Source of the DNA: Diplocarpon mali
Taxonomy: Eukaryota; Ascomycota; Leotiomycetes; Helotiales; Drepanopezizaceae
Length of the DNA stretch: 64,000 nt
Direction: 5' to 3'
NCBI GenBank assembly: GCA_024741835.1
Contig: JAENRP010000001.1
Location: forward strand, 124,001 to 188,000
The notes below the pieces were generated by a model. The model was not told the origin of the DNA, did no database searches, and saw only the letters and a list, made by a program, of their open reading frames with translations. The position numbers and the translations under genes are program-made. Shown here piece by piece: positions 48,547 through 58,990 of this stretch; position 1 is the first letter of the stretch, and each line of letters begins with the position of its first letter.

Positions 48547-49666
48547 ATGTCTGTTCTCAACAATAGACGAGGAGGCCCTAAGGCCAAGGTTGGAGACCTG
48601 AAGAGTGAGTTATCCCACCGCTACACCTATTGTGCTCAACCCGAGGGCACGATCTCGGCTTCAAGTGCCCAACTAATTTGGCTGAATTGTAGCTACTGAG
48701 CCCAACGGCGCGAAGCTTATCCGTGACTACAATCGCCTGCCAGCAGCTGCAAACGGCAGTTCTCTGAGCCAATACCAAGTTCTACTTCTCTGTCGGAAGC
48801 CACCGGGCTTGAGACATGCTCAGGCGTCCTTGATCTTCGATAGAAAAGGCAGAACCTTCTACTCGTTGGGCCACGATAGCTACTTCACCGACTTCACCGA
48901 CGCCACGATCGCCTCGGTCAACCTGACGAGAGACCAGTTGCCAAGACCAGCGAGTGGCGGCCATCCAAAGAAGTCACGTGCTGCGATCAAGCAGAGCAAG
49001 GAGAACGAAGAGGCCGAGGAGAAGATGGACGAGGACATGGATGGAGGAGGCGACGGTGATCTCAAGAACCGCGGTGATGGTGGAGGAATGGAAGGTGAGA
49101 AAGGCGATGAAGGCAAGAAGGCCAAGAGCGTCAAGAAAGGCAAGAACAGCAACAAGGGCAACAAGGGCAACAAAGGCAAGGAAGTGGAGAGAGGCGAGCA
49201 AGCCGAGAATGCCGCGACGGACTCGGTTCAGCTCACCTGGTTGATGTCAGCCAACGGTCCGAAAGCCGCCAAGTATTTCGCTGAGTTTCCCCCTCCAGCC
49301 AACAACGGTAGCACCAGCACCTTTGTAACCCACATGTCAGAGCTCAGCCTCGTTCTCGTCGGCCTGGACTATGGTAGCCTTGTTAAGCAGGTCAAGGATG
49401 CCGTTCAGCAGCTGCGATATATGCCGGAGGGGTTGCTGAAGCATTTCTTCCCTTGCTGGATCTGCCTTCGGTATTTCGAGAACGACGCGGCTGTCCCGGG
49501 ATCCTTCGGTGGTGGTGGTGGCGTTCATGACGATAAATGGATGGTCGGTGTTTTGGCGAGTGAGCTAGACATGACCGCAGCCGTTATGAATGCTTTGATG
49601 AACCCTCGGGTTAGCCGGTGCACGCTGGAAGTTGGATTTGATTATGCCTCTTCCTCCCAATACTGA
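48547..49666 (+). CDS. Unknown protein with Lys/Gly/Asn-rich insert, 343 aa
   Basis: Exons 48547-48604 and 48693-49666. The intron (88 nt) starts GTGAGT and ends TTGTAG, joining MSVLNNRRGGPKAKVGDLK to TTEPNGAKLIRDYNRLP. The N-terminal domain (QVLLLCRKPPGLRHAQASLI, FDRKGRTFYSLGHDSYFTDF) and the C-terminal domain (LTWLMSANGPKAAKYFAEFP, LVLVGLDYGSLVKQVKDAVQ, WICLRYFENDAAVPGSFGGG) look folded. Between them is a charged low-complexity insert (residues about 105-180) with an acidic block (EEAEEKMDEDMDGG) and a basic NKGNKGNKGKE repeat. No signal peptide, span or named domain was found. Splice signals and in-phase joining make it a confident gene with no assigned function. Confidence 0.8.
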
Positions 49667-49956
49667 GATTGAGCTGCGTACCTATAGCTATGGATGGTGG
49701 AATTGCTCCGGTTCTGGGGATCTGGCACTTGCAGAGTTTCGCGTAGCAGACTCACTATGAGAGACATAAAAAATGCAAACCACTATAGATGCGAATTCCC
49801 GAAAGGAGATGAACGAATTTTGCCACTCCAGTTCTACCGTCTTGAAAAGCCAAGCCCGCCCATCCCATTCCCTCCCAAACGCCATCGTGGCAGCATAACA
49901 CAACATGTAACATCATGCGAGTTCATCGCTTCATATCGCCACCCGTCACAAACAGC

Positions 49957-51297
49957 TCAGATCCACTTCTGAACAGCAGTTCCACCCCGCTTGAACTCAG
50001 CCATGTCGCCCAAGGTCAACGACTTATCGGTGTGGTCCTTGCTGGGGAACGTAGTAGCCAGAACCCATGGTCTACCTCCAGCAGGAGCAGCCCGATCGAT
50101 GAAGTCGTACACGTCGCCGATGGTGCTAGTGGTGTTGAATCGAGCGGGAAGTCGGGTACCGCTGGCTAGTTGGAGACGGAGGGCGAGAGTTGGCTGGGAA
50201 GCGTCGATCTGGGGCTCAGCTGGGGCAGAGCTTGAGGAGGCGGCGGGGGGAGCGGAGCTTGCAGGTACAGCGCTCGAGCTCGAGCTTGAAGCTCCAGGAA
50301 CGGGGCTTCCCAAGCGGTTGCCCGAGCCGCTGAATGGCTTGTAGACCTTAGGCTGGGCAGTGTATGCCCCCTCGTGCTTGACCAGTTGGACGTCGACTGG
50401 TTGGTCTGGTCTAACACCCATGAGATGGAGTGGGGCACGGCCCGTACGAATCATTTGGAGATCAGATGCATTTTGGGGGTCGTCGAAGCGGCGGAGAGGT
50501 CCATCTTCAACACTGAATCCGTCTTCCCAGAGGTGCAATATCCGGGTTTGGGTTGGGCCTGGTTCAGCGGCTTGGGGGTGTGGATCGGGAACAACTTGGG
50601 ATGGGGTATCGTCGCCACCCAGTGTCATACCACTGCCACGAAATCGGGACGGTGCGGGGGAAGACGGTTCCCCTCCTGGTCGGGAAGCATTTCTGTAGCA
50701 TGTTAGAAGGGCCGGGAAATCTTGGGATGTACATACGCTCTGGCCTTCTTGAGAATATCATTCACAACCTTTCTTGGATCGTTACGGTTCGATGAGGGGT
50801 CCTGAACAGCTAGTCCTGACTTTTCTCCGCCTGCAAAAAGATCTCTCGGCTGCTTAGTATCGTCGTCCTCTTCTGATTCATCCTCGTCGTCGTGCGCATG
50901 CCCATGGCCGGCGTGGGCTCCAGTAGGACCTTGGCTCAACGAACCCAGAGTAGCGATTCCTCCTTTCTTCTTAGGTGGAGCAGAGCTCGAGGAGCCAGCG
51001 GTAGGGATGGATTGTGGTGCAGGTCTGCCATCTAGAGTTCGGGGTCCTGTGTATGGTTCTTCTGGTGCCTCCTCGCCTTCTTGAGCTCCAGCTGTACCCT
51101 CTTCTAGCGCAGTGAAATATTCAGCTGCGGCGCCAGAAAGATCCCATCGGTTTGCTGCGAGGTATTGCTGGGCCTAGCAGAATTATCAGCTTGAAATCAT
51201 TAAGTTATATACAGCTTGAACATACATCTGCTGATGAGGCACCAGTGAGGTCTACAAACTGGGAGACAAGGTCATCGTGGTTGTCGTTATCTACCAT
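49957..51297 (-). CDS. shp1: Shp1/p47-type UBX protein, Cdc48 cofactor
   Basis: Exons 51297-51226, 51173-50737 and 50692-49957 give 414 residues. Introns are 52 and 44 nt, both with GTATGT donors; the second has CTAAC. The three Shp1/p47 domains are in order. UBA, about 4-45: DDLVSQFVDLTGASSADAQQ then YLAANRWDLSGAAAEYF. SEP, about 215-300: RILHLWEDGFSVEDGPLRRF then DVQLVKHEGAYTAQP. UBX, about 336-414: QPTLALRLQLASGTRLPARF then STIGDVYDFIDRA and LTLGDMAEFKRGGTAVQKWI. The UBX loop reads TTFPSKD, carrying the FP turn that docks into Cdc48/p97. The linker has a His/Asp-rich stretch (HAGHGHAHDDEDESEEDDD). Role: Cdc48 adaptor in ubiquitin-dependent processing and membrane fusion. It shares a promoter with tom13. 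Confidence 0.95.
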
Positions 51298-51573
51298 GAT
51301 TGCGGTAGTATGAAGCGTAAATCTGTATGTACTGCTTTACATTCATGCGGTATCAATAAGTTGCGTCAAGCTCTAATGGGTATGGCTCTTTTGTCGACAA
51401 AAAAAATGAAATCTGAATGGCAGCTCTGGTTGCCGAAGCTTACCTCTAGCTTTCCCGAGAGCGGAACTCGCCGCGACAGTGATGGCTTCAGCCTCAACAC
51501 CAGAACACCATCCACCCACCTTGATTGCCTTTACCGAACTGTCTACCTTCCACTGGGGAATCTATTGCATACC
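51298..51573. promoter_or_regulatory. Shared shp1/tom13 promoter region
   Basis: A 276-bp region between two divergent starts. No strong known site was identified. The tom13 start context is ataccATGT. Confidence 0.4.
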
Positions 51574-52091
51574 ATGTCGTCCAATATCAACCCTTTGACC
51601 GAGTCGTCAATGTCCCTCCGCTCTGATTCCGAGCAATACTCCGGCAATGATGACCTTTCTCCATCTCCTCCGTCCTCCTCCAGCTCTCCGCCGATGATAT
51701 TATACAACCCTCCCTCTCTATGGGGCTTATTGCGCGGTGCTGCGATTAATCTACTGCTGCCGTTTATCAATGGGCTTATGTTGGGATTTGGGGAGCTTTT
51801 TGCTCATGAGGCGGCATTTAGATTAGGATGGGGAGGGACAAAGGTACGGAGGACCCCTTTTTCGAGTTAGAGTTCCTCTGGAGCATTAAATGGCTGCTAC
51901 TATCATTTGTGGGATTTGGAGACGACAAATTAGGCTGGCATGTGCATCGGCACAAGGCTGACTTGTACAATCAGGTCTTCCCTGGTGGACGAGCACGGCA
52001 TTCTGTAGGACCAGGGATCGAAGTACGAGAGGATCCATTCGAGCAGAAGCGGAGGGGTGACAATCTTGATGATTTGACGAGCTTGGAGTGA
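51574..52091 (+). CDS. tom13: Mitochondrial outer-membrane import protein Tom13/Mim1
   Basis: Exons 51574-51843 and 51975-52091 give 128 residues. The intron (131 nt) starts GTACGG and ends ATCAG, joining GWGGTK to VFPGGRARHS. The signature is the single membrane helix LLRGAAINLLLPFINGLMLG followed by FGELFAHEAAFRLGW, with the glycine spacing that lets Mim1 helices self-associate. The N-terminus is Ser/Pro-rich and the C-terminus ends IEVREDPFEQKRRG and DDLTSLE, as in other fungal Tom13. Mim1/Tom13 inserts alpha-helical proteins into the mitochondrial outer membrane and helps build the TOM complex. An unspliced reading would end after VRRTPFSS and lose the conserved tail, which supports the intron. 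Confidence 0.92.
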
Positions 52092-52529
52092 GGAGAGAGA
52101 GATATGGAGATACCAAAAACTGCATACACACAAGAAGGCGTTTGGGAATTTGAGTATAGGCGCATTGATTAGCTGCGAGCTCTGGTCCAGCACCAGATAC
52201 AGACCGTACATTGTAATCTTAGGAAGGATCGAGGACATGGAGTGTTCTGGGTAAGAAATAAAAGAGCTGCTACGTGCTTAGGCACTGAAGAGACCTAGAA
52301 AATTTCCACAACCATGAATACATCCTCTTCGGAAGCACGCAAACCGCAAGCTGTTAAGTATACCTCCTACGCTACCATAGCGATTGGAATGCCGTCGATT
52401 TCAAATGCGCAAGCGATTTCAGTGAGGCTGTCACGATGCACGCTAGTACGATTTTGCAAGGATTACCTTACGCGCCTCTAACTTAAATATAAAATATTTC
52501 GCGATTCGAGAGCTCTATCACGACCCAAG
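52092..52529. other. Intergenic stretch tom13-oxa1
   Basis: 438 bp, AT-richer, with no coding feature. It holds the 3' end of tom13 and the promoter of oxa1. Confidence 0.4.
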
Positions 52530-54148
52530 ATGATTCCTAGCAAAGGTCTCCGCTGGTCCAGCCAGACGGTAGGCATTGGTCGACGGCGTATAGAAACGGT
52601 AACTGCCAGACAAGTATATTTCCCTCCCGCATTGACACGCAATGGCTGACAATCCAGTTCTCTTCTTCACCTGTACAGCATACCAGCAGAGCCCATGGAC
52701 TCCTCTCCAAGAACCAGACAGCCATCCCAAGGCCCTATTCCAACTTTTACTTCTCACAGCTGAATCCTTTCATACGAGATGGCGCCTCCATACGCTTTGC
52801 ATCCACGACTCCCGTGCCAGCGCTCTCCACAACTCCAGTTCCAGTACCCCCCGCAACTCCAGTTCCAGTATCCTCCACGACTCCAGTCCCAGCATCCTCT
52901 ACGCTCGCCGAATCTACGCCCGAAGCCATAACCTCCTCTCCCTCAGACTTGACAACGTCTCTCGATAGCGCAACAGACCTGACCTTGGAATCCCTGCTCA
53001 ACATGCCGGAGTCAATAGGGTATCTGAAGTCCCTAGGGTTGGATTTCGGATATGGGCCTACGTCAATCATGGAGTTCATCCTTGAGCACGTTCACGTCTA
53101 TGCCGGGACACCATGGTGGTTGTCTATCACGCTGACGGCGATCCTCATGCGTGGCGCCATGTTCAAGGCGTACATCAATGCGGCCGAGAACGCCACGAGG
53201 ATGCAGACCATAGCTCCAATCATCAAGCCCATTCAAGCGAAGATGCAGGCGGCGGCGGCGGCAGGAAACACTGAACTGACGATGCAATTGCGGCAAGAGC
53301 TATTAGGAATCAATCAGAGGGCGGGCATCAAATTATTGAGGAGTCTGGTGCCACTGTTGCAGGCGTTCGCGGGTTACGGGACGTTTGTTCTGCTGAGGGC
53401 AATGTCGAAAATTCCTGTGCCTGGCCTGGAGACGGGGGGTATATTGTGGTTTTACAATCTGACGGTGCCAGATCCGTATCTCATCTTGCCATTAGCTACG
53501 GCTGGTGTTCTGCATTGGGTTCTACGGGTAAGTCAAACTCCTTCCGCCTACCTTGTCATCATTTTCTCTACTGCGGACCACTGACACGGAGAGCAGAGAG
53601 GAGGCGAAATGGCCGTAACGAACTTCAAACCCGTCGTGCATAAAGCCATGATGTGGGGTCTCCCTACTATCTCCATCATCTTCACCTGGTGGCTCCCCGC
53701 CGCCCTCCAGCTGTCTTTTATGGTCACCGGAATCCTCTCCTATATCCAGTCGACACTCTTCCGCCAACCCTGGTTCCGCAACTACTTCTCCATGACGCCT
53801 CTCCCGAGGAAAGTGCCACCGGGTACCCCGAGCCAGCAATCGCCGTATAAGGGCCAGATGCGCCTAGCGGCCAAGCCTATGAGCACCAAGGAGCTAAACA
53901 GTCGTTTCGAGGGTACGCAGAAGGAAAAATTGGGCCTGATCAATGGCATGGTGAAGGATGTCAAGAGCACGATCAATGGGGTTGTAGAGGCGGGGAGAGA
54001 ACAGATGGCAGGGATGGCAGAGAAGAGCAAAGCGAAGAGGGAGAAGGCTGAGATTGCGGCTTATGAAGCGCGGAGACGGAAGGAGGTGGCAGCCGAAGAG
54101 GCCGAGGCGGCGAGGAGGAAACTGAGGCGCCGCAATAAGAAACGGTAG
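52530..54148 (+). CDS. oxa1: Mitochondrial inner-membrane insertase Oxa1
   Basis: Exons 52530-52568, 52658-53527 and 53597-54148 give 486 residues. The short first exon (MIPSKGLRWSSQT) is joined by an 89-nt intron (GTAGGC, CTGAC, CCAG) to FSSSPVQHTSRAHGL, forming a mitochondrial presequence rich in Ser/Arg with no acidic residue and ending near IRFASTTPVP. A second acceptor 21 nt on is also in phase. A Thr/Pro/Val repeat (STTPVPVPPATPVPVSSTTP) follows. The YidC/Oxa1 core runs from about 190 to 400: TPWWLSITLTAILMRGAMFK, then MQTIAPIIKPIQAKM, LLRSLVPLLQAFAGYGTFVL, YLILPLATAGVLHWVLR, and after intron 2 (69 nt) MMWGLPTISIIFTWWLPAAL and TGILSYIQSTLFRQPWF. The basic coiled tail (EARRRKEVAAEEAEAARRK) is the mitoribosome-binding extension of Oxa1, absent from Cox18. 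Confidence 0.94.
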
Positions 54149-55705
54149 CGCGATTGGTGGGATCGGATGGCTGGGTGGGCTGTAGAATACTAGAGCACTA
54201 CGTGGAGGATCTAGGGCTTTGTATGTAATAATCTCCAGCATTGTTTGAAGAACCCTGGCTTCCATGGGGCGTTGCGGCGACGTTTTGATCTTGTGTACTT
54301 AGCGGTCTTGTCGACTTCGTCAGCATCCCTCCATATTCGGTTACGGGTAAAATAAGCGATCCCTGACTCTCGTTGTCATTGACAAGCACATACCGAAGAG
54401 GCTGCTCCCGCCTCTCTTCAGACAAACATTGATAACAACAAACACTACGCAAGAACCTCGCCTCTTGACGTCCGGATCCACTCATCACATTGTCCATACC
54501 GACGAATCCCAATCCAGTCAGCTCGGCTCAACTCAACTCAATCGTTCCAAGCCGAAACGAGCCCCGAGGGCCAAATCAAATCAAACCAACCCAACCCACC
54601 TGAGCCTGGCAAGGACCACCACGGCAGAGGCGAGGACAAGCACGCGCTCGAACCAGCCAGGCCTCTGACCGGACGTACCTCGACTGGGAGAGTGGCCAAG
54701 GGAAGCCACCCTGCAGCAGAAAAAAAAAAAAAAAAAAAAACACGGCGCACAAACACCAGGTTCAGAGACGAACCGGCCGGGCTAAACGGCGCGGCGTGGG
54801 CGGGTTTGATGAGTCCCCTCCCTTGGCCCTCCTGACTGCGCTGCTTCTCCCTCTCTCTATCTAGTGTCTAGTATCTAGTGTCTAGTATCTAGTATCTAGT
54901 ATCTAGTATCTAGTATCTAGTATCTAGTGTCTAGTATCTAGTATCTAGTATCTAGCATATAGCATATAGCATATAGCATATAGCATCTAGGGTAGTACAT
55001 GCATACAGACAAACATCTTCATTACAAGCTTCACAACAACCAACCCACCAAGATAACGGCCCGTACCATATCTTCTATTTCTTCTTCTCCTATTCCCCCT
55101 CTCCAATTCTTCGCCTCTCCACTTCATATCCCACTCGGACCAAGATAATAAGGTGCCATACCGCTGGTCCAAAGGACGGGAGCGGGGTGCGTATTCCGAG
55201 CCAAGACAGCACGCGCGTGTCGTTGCGTGGGCGTCATACTTCAACCTCACTGTCGAACTCCGAGTCTCGATTTCAGGTCCCAACATCTCACATTTTCCCG
55301 TCACACTCACGTTTGCAATCACGCCACAGTCGCTACAGAGTTACTCATCATTCATTGGCTTTCTTCATTTTATCATACGAGGTCCATCCTGATAGGTTGC
55401 CGGGTTTCAGTCTCAGGCCCTTGCCGTAGACCTTTCCAGACGTGCGATGTCTAGACCGCTTCTTCTGCAATTCTCAATCAAATCAGAGGTAGGCCAGCGG
55501 TCCCGCTCTCGACATCCATGCAGACCAACCCGATCCGAACCGAGACGATTCTGCAAGGCCTATCTCCACCGGAGACAACCCGACATCAACAATCAAACTC
55601 ATGTCAAGCAAGCGATGATCAAGTAAATGGAGGGAAAAAAAAAAACACCAAAACAAATGCGGGGGTGGAGAACTGAAGAGCCTTGACCGAGGCGTAGACC
55701 GATAT
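54149..55705. other. Intergenic stretch with poly-A tract and heptamer repeat
   Basis: Between convergent oxa1 and the DUF1996 gene. It holds a 20-bp poly-A tract (about 54720-54740), a long heptamer minisatellite (54857-54990) and short runs of A near 55640. Open frames are short and overlapping. No gene supported. Confidence 0.5.
54857..54990. repeat. Heptamer minisatellite (tctagta/tctagtg, then catatag)
   Basis: About 14 head-to-tail copies of a 7-bp unit alternating tctagta and tctagtg, passing without a break into four or five catatag units. The phase is kept across the change, so the second type probably arose from the first by substitution and expansion. Confidence 0.9.
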
Positions 55706-57781
55706 CTAGACGTGGTGCCCGCCACGGCGGTGCTTGTGCACGTGGCGCTTGGCAGGCTGATAGGCGTGGACCGTCACCGTCACGACGTCGAGGTAGTACT
55801 CCATGATCTGGACCACGCCGTCGCGGGTCGAGGAAGCGGTGGAGTATACGCCCTCGGTGGCCGGTGCAGGGGCGGGGATTCCAGGCGGGCTCGTGACCGG
55901 GGTCGGCGGCGGAGCGAGCTTCTCGGCGGCACCGGCAGCGGAGTAGACTGCTGGCGAAGGAGTCATGGTGGCGGGCGTGGGAGACGAGGGATAGTTGGGT
56001 GGGGGTGGTGCCGGCGGGGAGCTGGCTGCAACCGGGGTCGCGGCGTAGATGGCGCCAGGGACAGAGCTGTCAGATGAGGGCAGCGGCAGGCCGGGAGTGT
56101 AGGGGAGTACTGGGGCGGGCATGACAGAGCTGGTCGTGGCGGCGTTGTAGGTAGGGACCGGGACCTTGGCTTTGGCTCCCGCTGCGTAGGCTGGGCCGGA
56201 GTGAATCTGAACGTCCCCGGGGAGAGAGCCGAGACTAGGCATGTGAGCTCGTGGCTGGGAGAGGGAGGGAAAGGGGCGGGGAAGGGGATGCGTACTTCTT
56301 CAAGACTTCCTCGTTCTCAATCTCCTTGGGCAGGTCGATCGTGCAGTCGGTAGAGTCCTTGGACGATTGGATATCAAAGATGGGACAGTCCTCGATATTG
56401 CCGGAGAGGTTGGTGCACTCGTCCACGGCCTTTTGCAAGAAGTTGGGGTCCCAGCCCGTCATGAAGTCGGCGTGGTAACCGAAGCCTGCGGTGTGTCAAC
56501 GCACGTCTAGATCATGGAAGGGGGGGGGATCCGTACCAGTAGGGTCACCGTTGGCGATGACAAACTTGCCGTCCTTGCCAGCGAAGGCGTTGGTACCCCA
56601 GATCGTCTCGTAGAGGAGGGATGGGAGGCGCTCGGGGAATCCATCGGGGCAGGTCCCAGCCATGACTTGGGAGGGATAGGCGACGTGGGATTTCTTGTCC
56701 TTGGCCGTCACGTCCTTCCCGTTCCAGCACGAAGGGAACATCACTTCGAAGCGGACACCGTCGATGCAGTTGGCGTCCAGAAAGGCCTTGTCAGGGAGGA
56801 AGTGACGGTACAACGTGCCCTCGGGTTGCTTTTGGTAGTTGAGGCAGTTGAATCCGATGGCAGCTTGGCGAAGGAATGCCTGCTCGGCAAACTCGCCTAC
56901 CCAGAGTGACTTCTCGACATCGGGGACAGGGTAGGTGAAGTTTCGTTGAAAGGTGTCACCAGCGAGCATTTCAAATCCCTCGGGGAAGGCGGTGATGGAA
57001 GTGCTTCCCGGGCTGTAGTTGAGGAGGTAGTACCTGTGGTGTGGTTAGTGAGCCGTGTGAGAGGAGTGGGAAGCCAGAGGTTGCCTGCCACCCTGGATCT
57101 CCACGCCCCAGGAGCCGGGAGAATTGTTATGAAGCTGCTTCTTGTGCAGGCGATCGCAGGGGACGGCAGCAGCCCAAGACCTCGAGAGAGGTGGGGGGAG
57201 TAGAGATGGCCAACGGGTTTGATCACGCGCAGTGATATCAAGAGCAGAGCGGGTGGAGATCATCCAAGCACGCAGAGACGCGTCAGGGAGGGGATAACTT
57301 ACGCAAGCATGCCGCCAATCTGCTCCACCAAGGTAAACTTCCCATCCGCGGCCTGGAAGTACAAGGCAGGGTGCCAGTAGGCGGACTTGTCCTGTGAGAC
57401 CTGACAACTGGTGCACTGGCCCTCCGTCAATTCCTTGTAGCCAGCCTTCTTCGAGAAACCTGGGAAGAGGTGTTAGCAAGCCGACTGCAAGATCGCGGCG
57501 CGCGCCAGAGCAGCTCAGCTCCACCAGGCGCCAGTTGAACCGGCAGAGACAGGAGAGCGCGCTTCTCCGGCCTGACCAGCGAGTGGGGGAGGAGTAAACA
57601 CACCAGACGAGCCGTGGACGGAATGAACGTGCGCAGCGATTTCATCAAAGCTGATCAGCGGATCAAGTCGTGCCAGCCCTACACGGCCTCGACAGGGCAT
57701 TCTCCAGAATCCAGCGACGTTTCCGAAGAGCCCAGCGCAAAGGCTCGCCAGTATCGGCTTTGTGAGATGATGAACACGCAT
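55706..57781 (-). CDS. Secreted DUF1996 protein with Pro-rich, His-rich tail
   Basis: Five exons, 57781-57604, 57459-57303, 57033-56537, 56485-56296 and 56234-55706, give 516 residues. Introns are 144, 269, 51 and 61 nt; most have clear CTAAC-type branch sites. The N-terminus (MRVHHLTKPILASLCAGLFG) is a signal peptide. The DUF1996 domain (about 25-330) shows FWRMPCRGRVGLARLDPLIS, HVHSVHGSSGFS, YKELTEGQCTSCQVSQDKSA then YWHPALYF, RFEVMFPSCWNGKDV and CPDGFPERLPSLLYETIWGT with GYHADFMTGW. Paired Cys suggest disulfides. The last 180 residues are a Pro/Ala/Thr/Ser-rich stalk ending in a strongly basic His tail (AKRHVHKHRRGGHHV). DUF1996 proteins are fungal secreted or wall proteins of unknown biochemical role. 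No GPI signal is evident, because the C-terminus is hydrophilic. Confidence 0.88.
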
Positions 57782-58956
57782 TTTCGCGATGCGACGAACG
57801 AACAAAGATGTGGAGAGAGCGCACAAAAAAGAGTAGGTAGGGACCGTGAACAAGTGCGCAGCGCAGGGTGAGGACTTTCACGAGTCCAAGAGAGTGTGTT
57901 TGTAGGTGAGGAATTCGTGGTCGGGGTCGGCGGGGTGAGGTGATAATGTGAGTCGCTCGCGCGGGGGTGAGGCTGTCGCCAACGAGTTCGCCTTTCGACG
58001 GGATTCTCGCAGCCTCGTCGGTGAGGAAGATTCTTGGATCCCGCGGTCGGCCTGGGTGATGGAGATGGAAATATTTTCCTCTTCCAGCCCGGTCCTAGAG
58101 ATCGCAATCTCGCAACCTTCTCCCAAATTTTCCTCTCTCTCGCACCTCTCAGCTGTCGCAATCCAGTATTTCTTCTCCCCTTCAATTCCTGCGCCTCACT
58201 CCAGTCCACGGCGCAAGTCGTTTGTTGTGTTCTCGAGATGCAGTCGCGAAGTCCTTTTCTGTTCTGTTCTTTTCTTTTCCCTTTTTTCTTTTTCTTTTCA
58301 AACGCAGGTAGTATCGGCGTTGGTGCGTTGTATCGTTGTCGTCTCTTGCTCCAGATATCAAGCCACAGCTTTGGCTCCCAGCGAGGCTCGTTACAAGAGC
58401 GACAAATCGTGTCCAGCGGTGTGTTAAAGGAGTGGCAGCGTCTGCGTGGCAGCAAGACAGAGAGGAAGGATAAAATGAATGTGATGGGAGGGGGCTGGGG
58501 AGAGCGACAACGAGGTGCAAGAGGCAGACAGAGCAGACGGGGGGAGTGGTCGTGGTTGGCGATCAAGTCATTCCTCTGCCGCCAAGTCCCTGCGTTGCCC
58601 CTTGTCCGGGGATGGCTGCTCTGCTCTGGCTCTGGCTCTGCGCAGCTGTGCACTGTGTGTTGTGCACTGCTGCTCTCTCTCTCTCTCTCTCGCTGCCTTT
58701 TGCCTTGCACTCAAGTGCCCGCTGCTGCTCTCCTCTGCTCTGCAGTGTCTGCTGGACCGTGCGATGCATGCTCCAGCTTGGGCCCAGCGGCTGTAAGATT
58801 AGATGCCGTCAACAGGATGAGGGCATAAGATTATCCCACCTCGCCAGAAGAAGCCAGGATAGCGAATCAGGGGACTGCTGCAAGGGACATGCCTTGATCG
58901 TAGATCTCCAAGCGGCTGGGAACCCAGGCTGGGGATCCAGGGGCCCGGCCGATATG

Positions 58957-58990
58957 ATGGAGGGATGGAGGGATGGAGGGATGGAGGGGG
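58957..58990. repeat. GGATGGAG octamer repeat
   Basis: About four units of ggatggag, followed by a G-rich run, in gene-free DNA. Confidence 0.8.

Noticed and set aside
52642..52968. 108-codon plus-strand frame starting MADNPVLFF
   Set aside because: It overlaps the Oxa1 presequence exon in another frame. The Oxa1 frame continues into the conserved insertase core, so this is a shadow.
57679..58710. 343-codon minus-strand open frame upstream of and overlapping the DUF1996 first exon
   Set aside because: Low-complexity Ser/Arg-rich translation. It overlaps the DUF1996 signal-peptide exon in another frame, and CT-rich DNA here keeps several frames open at once.
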